Positions 40,970 through 49,880 of a stretch of DNA of 64,000 bases are shown in pieces; position 1 is the stretch's first letter, and every line of letters begins with the position of its first letter. Source of the stretch: Pseudomonas guariconensis (lineage in GTDB: Bacteria; Pseudomonadota; Gammaproteobacteria; Pseudomonadales; Pseudomonadaceae). The translations under genes and the position numbers were made by a program. The stretch is from NCBI RefSeq assembly GCF_024127895.1, contig NZ_JAMYBK010000018.1:1-64000 (forward strand), given 5' to 3'. A model generated the notes under the pieces. It was given only the letters and a program-made list of their open reading frames with translations, was not told the DNA's origin and did no database searches.

Positions 40970-42553
40970 ATGCCCCTCACGGCTAAACGTCCCGCCCGCT
41001 GGAGTTGGCGTACCCTGTTCCCTTGGGGCGTGGGCCTGGTGCCGCTGCTGTGCGGCCTTGCGGTCATGCACTGGCAGACCGAACGGGAGCTGCACTACAG
41101 CAGCGAGGCGACGGCCCGACAGGTGGTCGAGCACGTCGAGCACATCCTCGACAGCCTCAGCACAACTACCCAGGAACTGCTGCCGCTGGCCGGCAGCCCG
41201 TGCGCCCAGGCCCAACTGGAGCTGCGCGGGCACGTCACGCGCAACGCCTTCGTGCGCTCGACCAACCTGTTCCGGCGCAACACCCTGTATTGCACCTCGT
41301 TGTTCGGCGACTTCGATGAGCCGGTCAATGCCCGCGACTACACCGACGGCCGCCTGTGGCTGATGGACGGTAACTCGGTCACCCCTGGCCATCCTTTGCT
41401 GGTGTACCGCGCCAGCGACGGCGACCGCGGCGCCATCGCCACGGTCGATGGCGACCACCTGCTCACCGCCCTGCGCCTGATCGGCCCCGACGAGGTCCTG
41501 CAACTGCAGGTCGGCGAGCACTGGATGGGCAAGGACGGCGTGGTCCGCAGCGGCGTCCCACCGGTGGCGGCCAGCGCCGCCGTGGTGCAGGCCTCGACCC
41601 GCTACCCCTTCAGTGTGCACGGCGGCTACGGGCCTGGCATCAAGCACGCCTTCATGCGCGAGCACTACCCGGCCCTGCTCAGCCTGCTGCTGTTGCTCGG
41701 CGCCCTGGCCGGCGGTGTCTGCCGCTGGCAGATCCGCCGCGCCTCCTCCCCACGCGCCGAACTGAGCCGGGCCCTGGAGGCGGATGAGTTCCTGCCATAC
41801 TTCCAGCCCGTGGTGCGCAAGGACGACTACCGCTGGGCCGGTGCCGAAGTACTGATGCGCTGGAACCATCCGCGCGAAGGCCTGGTGCGCCCGGACCTGT
41901 TCATTCCCTACGCCGAGCACAGCGGGCAGATCGTCGCCATGACCCGCGCCCTGATGCTGCACACCGCCCAGGGCCTGGCGCCCTATGCCGCGCTGCTGGA
42001 GGACGGCTTTCACATCGGCATCAACATCACCGCCGACCATTGCCGCGACCTGGGCTTGCTGGACGACTGCCGTACCTTCCTCCAGCACTTCCCACCGGGG
42101 CGCGTGGTACTGACCCTGGAGCTGACCGAGCGCAAGCTGATCGAGGCCACGCCGGTGACCCTGGAACTGTTCGGCAAACTGCATGAAATGGGCGTGATGA
42201 TCGCCCTGGACGACTTCGGCACCGGCCAGTCGAGCCTCAACTACCTGCGCCAGTTCAAGGTCGACTACCTGAAGATCGACCAGAGCTTCGTCGCCATGAT
42301 CGGGGGTGACGCCCTGTCCCAGCACATCCTCGACACCATCGTCGAGTTGTCCGGCAAGCTCGGGCTCGGCATCGTCGCCGAAGGGGTGGAAACCGAGGTC
42401 CAGCGCGACTACCTGGCGCGCCACCAGGTGGACTTCCAGCAAGGCTACCTGTTCGGCAGGCCGATGCCGCTGGAGGATTTCCTCCAGGCCCTGACCCAGC
42501 ATGCCAGCGCGCGGTTGCCGCAGGGCGCGCCCCCTGAGATCATGCCCGGCTGA
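40970..42553 (+). CDS. CSS-EAL cyclic di-GMP phosphodiesterase
   Basis: 527 residues. TM1 (about 16-36), periplasmic CSS domain (LPLAGSPCAQAQ, LYCTSLFGD), TM2 (about 226-246), then an EAL domain from about residue 265. Catalytic residues look intact: EVLMRW in the EAL position, GININIT, LELTERK, DDFGTGQSS, KIDQSFV and AEGVET. It should break down c-di-GMP at the membrane, with activity set by the periplasmic Cys pair. Start ATG 40970 lacks a strong ribosome-binding site. Confidence 0.88.
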   Translation: MPLTAKRPARWSWRTLFPWGVGLVPLLCGLAVMHWQTERELHYSSEATARQVVEHVEHILDSLSTTTQELLPLAGSPCAQAQLELRGHVTRNAFVRSTNLFRRNTLYCTSLFGDFDEPVNARDYTDGRLWLMDGNSVTPGHPLLVYRASDGDRGAIATVDGDHLLTALRLIGPDEVLQLQVGEHWMGKDGVVRSGVPPVAASAAVVQASTRYPFSVHGGYGPGIKHAFMREHYPALLSLLLLLGALAGGVCRWQIRRASSPRAELSRALEADEFLPYFQPVVRKDDYRWAGAEVLMRWNHPREGLVRPDLFIPYAEHSGQIVAMTRALMLHTAQGLAPYAALLEDGFHIGINITADHCRDLGLLDDCRTFLQHFPPGRVVLTLELTERKLIEATPVTLELFGKLHEMGVMIALDDFGTGQSSLNYLRQFKVDYLKIDQSFVAMIGGDALSQHILDTIVELSGKLGLGIVAEGVETEVQRDYLARHQVDFQQGYLFGRPMPLEDFLQALTQHASARLPQGAPPEIMPG

Positions 42554-42586
42554 TCCACCCGCTCAACTCCCTTAACCGAGGCATTC

Positions 42587-43474
42587 GTGTCAAAAGGCAT
42601 TCTTTCGTCGGTCATGGCGTCCTGTCTGTTCGCCGTGATGTACTTCTATACCTCCCTGCTCGCGCCGCTGGACGGCGAGGAAATCTTCGGCTGGCGCACC
42701 CTGCTGACGCTACCCTGCCTCACCCTGTTCATGCTGGTCACCGGCGACTGGAAGCGGGTCGGCGGCTTGCTGGCCCGGGTGCGACAGACGCCCGTGCTGT
42801 TGCTGGGGATGATCGGCACCTCCTGGCTGATGGGCGTGCAGTTGTGGCTGTTTCTCTGGGCACCCTTGCACGGGCGTAGCCTGGAGGTCTCGATGGGCTA
42901 TTTCCTCCTGCCGCTGGCCATGGTCCTGACCGGCCGGCTGGTGTATGGCGAGCGGCTGTCGCGCCTGCAGAAGGTCGCGGTAGCCTGCGCCACCCTCGGC
43001 GTCGGCCACGAGCTGTACCAACACGGCAGCTTCGCCTGGGAAACCCTGGTGGTGATGACCGGCTACCCGATCTACTTCGTCCTGCGCCGCCGCTGCCGCA
43101 CCGACCACCTGGGCGGCCTGTGGTGCGACATGTGCCTGCTGCTGCCCTGGGCCCTGTACTTCGTGACCCAGAGCCCGCTATCGGCGGCCGACCTGGCCGG
43201 ACATCCGGCGCTGTACGGCCTGATTCCGCTGCTCGGGGCGATCAGCGCCTCGGCATTGATCGCCTATGTGCTGGCCAGCCGCCTGTTGCCGTTCAGCCTG
43301 TTCGGCCTGCTCAGCTACGTCGAACCGGTGCTGCTGGTGTTCGTCGCCCTGCTGCTGGGCGAAACCATCGGCCCGGACCAGTGGCTGACCTACCTGCCGA
43401 TCTGGGCCGCCGTGCTGGTGCTGGTGCTCGAAGGCATCAAGCACCTGCTGCGGCAACGTCGGCGCCCGGTGTAA
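42587..43474 (+). CDS. EamA-family (RarD type) transporter
   Basis: 295 residues, inner membrane, about 10 hydrophobic segments. KGILSSVMASCLFAVMYFYT and ALHGRS-like GYFLLPLAMVL, with the second half repeating the first (EamA duplication). GTG 42587 has GAGG 6 nt upstream. Its 3' end overlaps the convergent TerC-type gene by 38 nt. Likely drug/metabolite exporter; substrate unknown. RarD-named proteins are chloramphenicol-resistance permeases in name only. Confidence 0.85.
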   Translation: MSKGILSSVMASCLFAVMYFYTSLLAPLDGEEIFGWRTLLTLPCLTLFMLVTGDWKRVGGLLARVRQTPVLLLGMIGTSWLMGVQLWLFLWAPLHGRSLEVSMGYFLLPLAMVLTGRLVYGERLSRLQKVAVACATLGVGHELYQHGSFAWETLVVMTGYPIYFVLRRRCRTDHLGGLWCDMCLLLPWALYFVTQSPLSAADLAGHPALYGLIPLLGAISASALIAYVLASRLLPFSLFGLLSYVEPVLLVFVALLLGETIGPDQWLTYLPIWAAVLVLVLEGIKHLLRQRRRPV

Positions 43475-45008
43475 GGCGTACCTGACGCACCCGACGCTCC
43501 TCCACCGCCACCACGGTCATGGTCCAGCCATTCCAGGCCAGGCGGTCACCGACCACCGGCAGACGGTCCAGCAGGCTCATCACCAGCCCCGCCAGGGTCT
43601 GGTAGTCGTCGGTGGCGCGGGCGCAGAAACCGGTGCGCGCCTGGACCTGGCTGAGGTTCAGGGCACCACTGACGATGAAGCCGTCGGCCTCCTCGACGAT
43701 CCCTGGCCCTGCCACCTCGCTGGCGTCCGGCAACTCGCCGGCGATCGACTCGAGGATATCGGTCATGGTCAGCAGGCCGGTGAAGTCACCGAATTCATTG
43801 ACCACGAAGGCGATGTGCGTCGACTGGCCACGCATCTGCTCCAGGGCGTTGAGGATGCTGAAGCTCTCCAGCAGGTTCAGCGGTTGGTGCGCCATGCGCT
43901 CGAGGTCCGGCTGGCTGCCGGACAGCAGCTCCTTGAGCAACTCCTTCTTGTGCACGAAGCCCAGTGGCTCGTCGATGCGTCCGTCGCGGATCAGCGGCAG
44001 GCGCGAATACGGCGAGTTGGCCAGCGCCTGGGCGACGGCCTCGGGCGGCAGCCCCAGGTCGATGGCATCGACTTCGGCGCGCACCGTCATCACCGTGCGG
44101 ATCGGTCGCTCGGCCAGGTTCAGCACACCGCTGATCATCACCCGTTCGCGGCGATCGAACAGCACCTGCTCCTCACCCCCCTCGACCAGGTCGGCGATTT
44201 CCTCGCCCACCTCGTCAGCTTCCACCCGGCGCCCGCCGAGCAGGCGCAACACCGCATGCGCGGTGCGCTCACGCAGCGGCCGGTGCTGCTGCACGCTGCG
44301 CTTGCGGCGGGCACGGGCCAACTGGTTGAACAGCTCGATCAGCAACGAGAAGCCGATCGCCGCGTACAGGTAGCCTTTGGGGATATGGAAGCCCAGGCCC
44401 TCGGCGGTGAGGCTGAAGCCGATCATCATCAAGAAGCCCAGGCACAGCATGATCACCGTCGGGTGGGCATTGACGAAGCGGGTCAGCGGCTTGCTGGCGA
44501 CGATCATGATGCCGATGGAGAAGACCACCGCGATCATCATCACCGACAGGTGTTCGACCATGCCCACCGCAGTGATCACCGCGTCCAGCGAGAACACCGC
44601 GTCGAGCACCACGATCTGCGCGACGATCGGCCAGAACGCAGCATGGCGCACCGCGCCGCTGGCCTGGGTGACATGGCCCTCCAGGCGCTCGTGCAGTTCC
44701 ATGGTGGCCTTGAACAGCAGGAACACACCACCGAACAGCATGATCAGGTCACGGCCGGAGAAGCTCTTGCCGAAGACCTCGAACAACGGTTCGGTCAGGG
44801 TGACCATCCACGAGATGCTCGCCAGCAGGCCCAGGCGCATCACCAGCGCCAGGGTCAGGCCGATCACCCGCGCGCGGTCGCGTTGGTGCGGTGGCAGCTT
44901 GTCGGCGAGGATGGCGATGAACACCAGGTTATCGATGCCCAGGACCAACTCGAGGACGATGAGCGTGAGCAGGCCCAGCCAGGCCGTGGGGTCGGCTAGC
45001 CATTCCAT
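43437..45008 (-). CDS. TerC-CBS-CorC_HlyC membrane protein (YoaE/YegH type)
   Basis: 523 residues. N-terminal TerC domain of about 7 TM (LELVLGIDNLVFIAILADKL, VLDAVFSLDAVITAVG: the acidic residues in the membrane are typical of metal-related exporters), then CBS domains (about 290-405) and a C-terminal CorC_HlyC transporter-associated domain (FIVSGALNLSQV). Such proteins are linked to membrane metal handling or Mg/Co tolerance; function is inferred from the family only. Confidence 0.88.
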   Translation of the reverse strand: MEWLADPTAWLGLLTLIVLELVLGIDNLVFIAILADKLPPHQRDRARVIGLTLALVMRLGLLASISWMVTLTEPLFEVFGKSFSGRDLIMLFGGVFLLFKATMELHERLEGHVTQASGAVRHAAFWPIVAQIVVLDAVFSLDAVITAVGMVEHLSVMMIAVVFSIGIMIVASKPLTRFVNAHPTVIMLCLGFLMMIGFSLTAEGLGFHIPKGYLYAAIGFSLLIELFNQLARARRKRSVQQHRPLRERTAHAVLRLLGGRRVEADEVGEEIADLVEGGEEQVLFDRRERVMISGVLNLAERPIRTVMTVRAEVDAIDLGLPPEAVAQALANSPYSRLPLIRDGRIDEPLGFVHKKELLKELLSGSQPDLERMAHQPLNLLESFSILNALEQMRGQSTHIAFVVNEFGDFTGLLTMTDILESIAGELPDASEVAGPGIVEEADGFIVSGALNLSQVQARTGFCARATDDYQTLAGLVMSLLDRLPVVGDRLAWNGWTMTVVAVEERRVRQVRLTPGADVAAAGA

Positions 45009-45267
45009 CAGCGGATACTCACATGGGAAGCGTCACGGGGACGGGGGAAGGATGGCCGGGACGGCCAGGAACTGGGAGGCTCCGAGAAGGTGCTCATACA
45101 TACCTTGTAAGTGATTGCGAAAGACGATCCTACAATCACAGCGGCTTTTTCTGGCAACGTGAAACTATTACAAAAGCTGTCACAGAGCTGCTGGGGGACT
45201 TTTCTTCAATACCTCGGCACGGCCTGCCCGCCAAGATGGCGGCCTCACCGACAACAAGGTATGCCCC
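45009..45267. other. Spacer of about 260 nt with no gene
   Basis: Between the TerC-type gene start and the LysE-like fragment. AT-richer than coding DNA in 45110-45200 (ACGTGAAACTATTACAAAAG), which suggests promoters for one or both genes, but no sigma-factor motif or gene was assigned. Confidence 0.35.
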
Positions 45268-45447
45268 ATGAGCCTGTCCCTGTCCATGGCAGCCTTCGCC
45301 CTGGCGACGTCCATTTCCCCTAGTCCGGTCAACCTCGTGGCCCTCGGCAGCGGCGCCCGCCATGGCCTGCGGGCCAGCCTGCAACATGCCCTCGGCGCCA
45401 CCCTGGGCTTCTGCCTGCTGCTGGTGCTGGTCGGCCTGGGCCTGCAC
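45268..45447 (+). pseudogene. LysE-family exporter, N-terminal fragment only
   Basis: The first 60 codons (MSLSLSMAAFALATSISPSP to LLLVLVGLGLH) match the first two helices of the LysE family (about 200 residues expected). From about 45448 the DNA is instead the antisense of an AraC-family gene, so the last 140 or so codons are missing. The frame runs on to a stop at 45690 as a chimeric tail. Plausible ribosome-binding site AAGGT. Likely non-functional. Confidence 0.8.
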
Positions 45448-45448
45448 G

Positions 45449-45814
45449 ATCGGCGAACACCTGCAGCAACCGACCATAGAGCGCCGCCGACGTGCTCCAG
45501 GTCACCTCGGGCAGCACGAAGCCCTGCGCCTGCAACAAGGGCAGGTCGACGAACAGCATCAGGTAGGACCAGGGCATCCCGTCGATCGGGTTGCAGGTGT
45601 GCACCACACCTGGGTTCATCAGCACGGTGGTACCGGCAGCGACCTCTCGCCGGGTACCTCCCGTCAGGTAGGTGCTACGCCCACCGGTGATCACGCCGAT
45701 GGAGAAGCTCTCGTGGGAATGGGCCGCATAGCAGACCTTGCGCCCATCCCCCACGCGGCGCGCCTCGACGAAGGGCAATGCCGGGTCCCGCCAGAACCGC
45801 GATACCTCGATCAT
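45449..45814 (-). pseudogene. AraC-family regulator, N-terminal fragment only
   Basis: About 122 codons of the arabinose-binding-type cupin domain: FVEARRVGDGRKVCYAAHSH, SFSIGVITGGRSTYLTG, NPGVVHTCNPIDGMPW. The C-terminal AraC helix-turn-helix pair is absent. At about 45449 the sequence passes into the antisense of the LysE-family gene and the frame ends at 45329. The gene is therefore a remnant that cannot bind DNA as an AraC protein would. Confidence 0.8.
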
Positions 45815-45865
45815 CGCCTCTCCCCCTCCTCCACCGCCGCCCCCGGGAAACGCTTCGGGCCGCGG

Positions 45866-48091
45866 CTACAGTTGCCAGTCCAGGCTGACCATCAAGGTAC
45901 GCGGTTCACCATGATAGACGCCGTTGTAGAACCCCAGGTTGTTGTAGTAATGCTCATCGAACAGGTTCTTCACGTTCAGCGAGGCCGACAGGTGCTCGTC
46001 GAAGCGGTAGCGGGCCATCAGGCCGACCACCGAGAAGGCCTTCTGGCTGATGGTATCGGCAACCGTGATGATCCTGCCATCCTCGCCACGCCCCACCGGG
46101 CGTTTCCCCGCCTTGTAGTTGCCGCTCTGCCAGTCCAGGGAGCCGCCGACCGTCAGCGCCGGGGTGAGTTGGTAGGTCGTGGCGAAGCGCACCAGGTTCA
46201 AGGGCTGTTCGGTACTCTTGCGCGAATGATCGCCCGCCGCGGCATGGGTGTAGCTGTAGCCCAGGCTCATCTGCCAGTCGGGCATGACTTCACCGGCGAT
46301 CTCGGCTTCGAAGCCCTCCACGACCACGCCCTTGCCCCCTGACTTGTAGAACACCTCGCCATTGTCTCCCGGCGGGACCGAATCGTCCTGTTCGGGGACA
46401 TTGTCCTGCTTGGAGCGGTACACCGCCGTGCTCAGGTTGAGTCGTTCCTCGAGCAGGCTGCCCTTCAGGCCGACCTCGTAGACCTTGCCGACGATGGGCT
46501 CCAGGTACTTCCTGTTGACGTCGCGTACCGTCTGCGGATTGAAGATGTCGGTATAGCTGGCATAGACCGTGTACGCCTCGGTGAGGTCGTAGAGTACCCC
46601 GGCATAGGGCGTCCACTGGTCGTTCTGGGTCTGCTCGCTGGCTGGGTTTTCCGTGGCGTTGAGCGCCGCGTCGTATTCCCACGAGCGGCTTTTCGTCCGC
46701 CAACTGCCATAGCGGCTGCCCAGCACGAAGTGCAGGCGCTCGGTGGGGTTGAGCCGGGTGGCGATGTAGCCGGCCTTCTGCCGGGTGTAGTCGCGCGACT
46801 CGTCGAGCCCGGTATCGGTGTCGTAGAACTTGGGAATCGAGCCCATGTACTTCCAGTCCGGAATCTGCGTATAGCCATCCGGTAGCGGCTGGCCGACCAG
46901 GTAGGGAGAGGTGTTGCGCCGCTCCGACTCGCCGTAGCCGATCATGAAGTCATGGCTGCGCCCGAACAGCTGGTAAGGCCCGGCCAGGTTGAAATCGATG
47001 GCATCCATCTTCTCCTCACCGGCAAAATGCGCGGTCCAGGCCGTCATGCCACTGCGATCGGCCTCGGGGAAACCGTTGCCGCCGTAGTACAGCTTGCCGT
47101 CGCTGTCGCTCTGGCGATGGGTGTAGGCGGCCTTGAGCTGCCAGTCGTCACCCAAGCGCTGGTCCAGGGTGACGAACACCGTCTTGTCCTTGAGTGGCCA
47201 GGACGACCAAGGCGCGGCGAAGTTCGTCGAACGCGGCAGGTCGGCCTTGCCACCGTCGGCGTTCCAGTACGGCACCGTGCCCCAGGACGAGCCCTGCACA
47301 TGTTTGTTCTGGTAGTCGTAGCCCACTGCCAGCACGGTGCTGTCGGTCAGGTCCGCCTCGAGGATGCCGTAGGCCACTTCGCGCTGGCTGGCGTACTTAT
47401 CCATGAACGACTTGCTGTCACGGTAGGCCAGCACCGTGCGCCCGCGCAGGCGCCCGTCCCAGCCCAGCGGGCCGCCGACATCCAGGTAGCTGTAGTAGTT
47501 GTCGTAGCTGCCGGCACTGACACCGGTCTTGATCGCCAGCTCGTGGGTCGGGCGCTTGCGTACCATGGCGATGGTCCCGGACGGGTCCCCCGCTCCAGTG
47601 GTCAGGCCGGTGGCGCCGCGCACCACCTCGATGCGGTCGTAGATGATGGTGTCCGAGTCCGACTTGAGCCCCGAGAAGGTGTTGAGCATCCCGTCGACCT
47701 GGAAGTTGTTGATCGCGTAGCCGCGCGAGTAGTACGTCGGCCGCTCCGAGTCGTTGCGTTGCACGGTCACGCCGGTGACGTGGGCCATGGCTTCGGACAG
47801 GGTATCGAGCTGGAAGTCGTCGAGTTGCTGGCGGGTCAGCACCGAGACCGATTGCGGAGTGTCCTTGATCGACAGGTTCAAGCGCGTGGCAGCGCTCATG
47901 CTGCCGGTGGTGTAGGACCCCGTGTGCTCCGTGGTGCTGCCCAGCCCTTGGGCGAGAATCTCGGTGGAACCGAGCTCCAATACGCCATTGTCGGGATTCG
48001 ACGAGGTGTCGTCGGCCAGGGCAAGGGGGGTGATGACGGTACTGCACAGACCCAGGGTCAGGGTCATGGAACGGCTGATGGGCGCGAACAT
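45866..48091 (-). CDS. TonB-dependent siderophore receptor
   Basis: 741 residues, outer membrane. Signal peptide ends near PLALA, TonB-box region GSTEILAQ, plug domain (SIKDTPQSVSVLTRQQLDDF, YYSRGYAINNFQVDGM, IEVVRGATGLTTGAGDPSGT), 22-strand barrel ending in SLDWQL with a C-terminal Leu. No extra N-terminal signalling (STN) domain, so it does not belong to a receptor-sigma cascade. ATG 48091 has AAGGAG upstream. Probably imports a ferric siderophore (perhaps not the organism's own). A Fur-like palindrome lies upstream. Confidence 0.9.
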   Translation of the reverse strand: MFAPISRSMTLTLGLCSTVITPLALADDTSSNPDNGVLELGSTEILAQGLGSTTEHTGSYTTGSMSAATRLNLSIKDTPQSVSVLTRQQLDDFQLDTLSEAMAHVTGVTVQRNDSERPTYYSRGYAINNFQVDGMLNTFSGLKSDSDTIIYDRIEVVRGATGLTTGAGDPSGTIAMVRKRPTHELAIKTGVSAGSYDNYYSYLDVGGPLGWDGRLRGRTVLAYRDSKSFMDKYASQREVAYGILEADLTDSTVLAVGYDYQNKHVQGSSWGTVPYWNADGGKADLPRSTNFAAPWSSWPLKDKTVFVTLDQRLGDDWQLKAAYTHRQSDSDGKLYYGGNGFPEADRSGMTAWTAHFAGEEKMDAIDFNLAGPYQLFGRSHDFMIGYGESERRNTSPYLVGQPLPDGYTQIPDWKYMGSIPKFYDTDTGLDESRDYTRQKAGYIATRLNPTERLHFVLGSRYGSWRTKSRSWEYDAALNATENPASEQTQNDQWTPYAGVLYDLTEAYTVYASYTDIFNPQTVRDVNRKYLEPIVGKVYEVGLKGSLLEERLNLSTAVYRSKQDNVPEQDDSVPPGDNGEVFYKSGGKGVVVEGFEAEIAGEVMPDWQMSLGYSYTHAAAGDHSRKSTEQPLNLVRFATTYQLTPALTVGGSLDWQSGNYKAGKRPVGRGEDGRIITVADTISQKAFSVVGLMARYRFDEHLSASLNVKNLFDEHYYNNLGFYNGVYHGEPRTLMVSLDWQL

Positions 48092-48156
48092 CGCGGCCTT
48101 TCTCCTTGTTCGTTCGATGAAAGTCCTTGGCTGCCGTGAGGTGGCAGTCATGTGAA

Positions 48157-48183
48157 AACGAATCTCGTATGAGATTCGTTATC
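48157..48183 (-). promoter_or_regulatory. Fur-like operator upstream of the TonB receptor
   Basis: AACGAATCTC (48157-48166), GTAT, GAGATTCGTT (48171-48180) is a perfect palindrome. The 19-mer 48165-48183 matches about 13 of 19 positions of the Fur consensus, ending CGTTATC. It lies about 70 nt upstream of the receptor start. Confidence 0.6.
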
Positions 48184-48228
48184 GAAATGTCATCGAAACG
48201 AAAAGAAAGACAGCTCCGGTCGAGGAGT

Positions 48229-48253
48229 CCTGGGGCTGCTTTGCAGCCCCAGG
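48229..48253. repeat. Palindrome CCTGGGGCTGC-TTT-GCAGCCCCAGG
   Basis: Perfect 11-bp stem with a 3-nt loop, the longest of the five related elements. It lies between the divergent regulatory site of the receptor and the AtoE gene stop (48326, minus). Confidence 0.7.
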
Positions 48254-48325
48254 ATGACAGAACCGGCATGGGTGCCGCCTCACGAAGCGGCCCCTGCGAG
48301 CGCTGCGCGCGACAACCCGCTCGCC

Positions 48326-49744
48326 CTACGGCATCACCGGCGCCGTGTACTGCAACGTCGTCCCCAGCGCCCACAGCAGCACCAGCACCAGCGGCACATG
48401 CACCAGCAGTTGCACGAACGAGAAACCGATCAGGTCCCGCGCCTTGAGCCCCAGCACGCCCAGCAGCGGCAGCATGTAGAACGGGTTGATCAGGTTCGGC
48501 AGGGCTTCGGCGGCATTGTAGATCTGCACCGCCCAGCCCAGGTGGTACTGCAGGTCATTGGCCACCAGCATCACGTAGGGCGCCTCGATGATCCACTTGC
48601 CACCGCCCGAGGGGATGAAGAAGCCGAGCACCGCCGAGTACACGCCCATGAGCACGGCATAGGTGTCATGCGAGGCGATCTGCACGAAGAAGGTGGAAAT
48701 GTGGTGGGCCAGGGTCTGTTCGTCCACGCCCTTGACCTGGGTGAGGATGGCCGCGATCGAGCCATACAGCGGGAACTGGATCAGCACGCCGGTGGTGGTC
48801 GGCACGGCACGGGTCACCGCGTCGAGGAAGCTGCGCGGGCGCCAGTGGAGCAAGGCACCGAGCATGATGAACAGGAAGTTGTAGGTGTTCAGCCCGGAGA
48901 TCGCGGTGATCGCAGGCTTGGTGGCGAACTCGTGGTACAGCCAGCCGGCGGCCAGCACTACCAGCAGCAGGGTCAGCACCGGGCTGTATTCCAGCCACTC
49001 GCCAGGGCGGGTGCGTTGCGCCGGTGGGGGCGCGCTGAAGCTTGGGTCGACGCCGCAGGCCTCGGCGGTACGTGCGCTGTTCGGGCCGGGCGCGGTGGCA
49101 TAGGCGACGATCAGCGAGATGATCACCAGCGCTGCCAGCATGACGCCGGACTGCCAGAGGAAAATGGTCTCGGTGAACGGGATCACCCCGGTGATGGCCA
49201 GGATCGAGGGCGGCAGGCTGGCCGGGTTGGCTTGCAGCTGCGCGGCGGACGACGACAGGCCCAGCGCCCATACCGCACCCAGGCCCAGGTAGGCGGCGGC
49301 ACCCGCGGCGCGGTAGTCCATCTTCAGGTCCTGGCGGCGCGCCAGGGCGCGCACCAGCAGGCCGCCGAACACCAGCGACAAGCCCCAGTTGAGCAGCGAT
49401 GCCAGCATCGAGATCAGCGCCACCCAGCACACCGCCGAGCGGCCGTTGCGTGGCAGGCGCGCCAGGCGGTCGATCAGCCGCGCCGCGGGCGGTGAACTGG
49501 CCACCACGTAACCGCCGATGACCACGAAGGCCATCTGCATGGTGAACGGGATCAGGCTCCAGAAACCATCGCCGAACGCCTTGGCGGTGTCGGTGGGCTG
49601 GGCGCCCATGGCCAGGGCGCCGAGGCACACCAGCACCACGGCCAGGGCGGCGAACACCCAGGAGTCGGGGAACCAGCGTTCGGCCCAGTTGGAGCAGCGC
49701 AGGGCAAAGCGAGCAGAGCGGCTGTCTTGGATTTCAGCGGCCAC
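48326..49744 (-). CDS. atoE: Short-chain fatty acid / acetoacetate transporter, AtoE family
   Basis: 472 residues, inner membrane, about 11-12 hydrophobic segments. Family landmarks: NWGLSLVFGGLLVRALARR, NTYNFLFIMLGALLHWRPRSF, FFIPSGGGKWIIEAPYV and IYNAAEALPNLINPF. GTG 49744 is chosen because AAGGA is 9 nt upstream; a frame extended to 49849 would code a repeat element. Last gene of the CoA-transferase A-B-AtoE cluster; takes up the acid that the transferase activates. Confidence 0.9.
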   Translation of the reverse strand: MAAEIQDSRSARFALRCSNWAERWFPDSWVFAALAVVLVCLGALAMGAQPTDTAKAFGDGFWSLIPFTMQMAFVVIGGYVVASSPPAARLIDRLARLPRNGRSAVCWVALISMLASLLNWGLSLVFGGLLVRALARRQDLKMDYRAAGAAAYLGLGAVWALGLSSSAAQLQANPASLPPSILAITGVIPFTETIFLWQSGVMLAALVIISLIVAYATAPGPNSARTAEACGVDPSFSAPPPAQRTRPGEWLEYSPVLTLLLVVLAAGWLYHEFATKPAITAISGLNTYNFLFIMLGALLHWRPRSFLDAVTRAVPTTTGVLIQFPLYGSIAAILTQVKGVDEQTLAHHISTFFVQIASHDTYAVLMGVYSAVLGFFIPSGGGKWIIEAPYVMLVANDLQYHLGWAVQIYNAAEALPNLINPFYMLPLLGVLGLKARDLIGFSFVQLLVHVPLVLVLLWALGTTLQYTAPVMP

Positions 49745-49786
49745 GGTTGTTTTCCTTCTTATTGGTCTTTCCTGAAACGACGAAAA

Positions 49787-49861
49787 CCCCATCGGGGGGC
49801 GAACCCGTTCCCACAATGGATGCGTGGTCCATTGTGGGAACGGGCTCACCCTCCGATGGGG
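49787..49861. repeat. 75-nt hairpin repeat inside the CoA-transferase-atoE operon
   Basis: Two arms of about 34 nt (49787-49820 and 49828-49861) are near-exact inverted repeats around a 7-nt loop TGCGTGG; the inner arms CCCGTTCCCACAATGGA and TCCATTGTGGGAACGGG pair perfectly. It resembles the palindromic repeats common in P. putida. It lies between the CoA-transferase B stop and the AtoE start. Confidence 0.75.
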
Positions 49862-49880
49862 GGCTTGCCAACAACGTCCG

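Noticed and set aside
49745..49849. A longer AtoE start at 49849
   Set aside because: The extra 35 codons translate the 75-nt hairpin repeat. GTG 49744 has a ribosome-binding site and gives the usual length.
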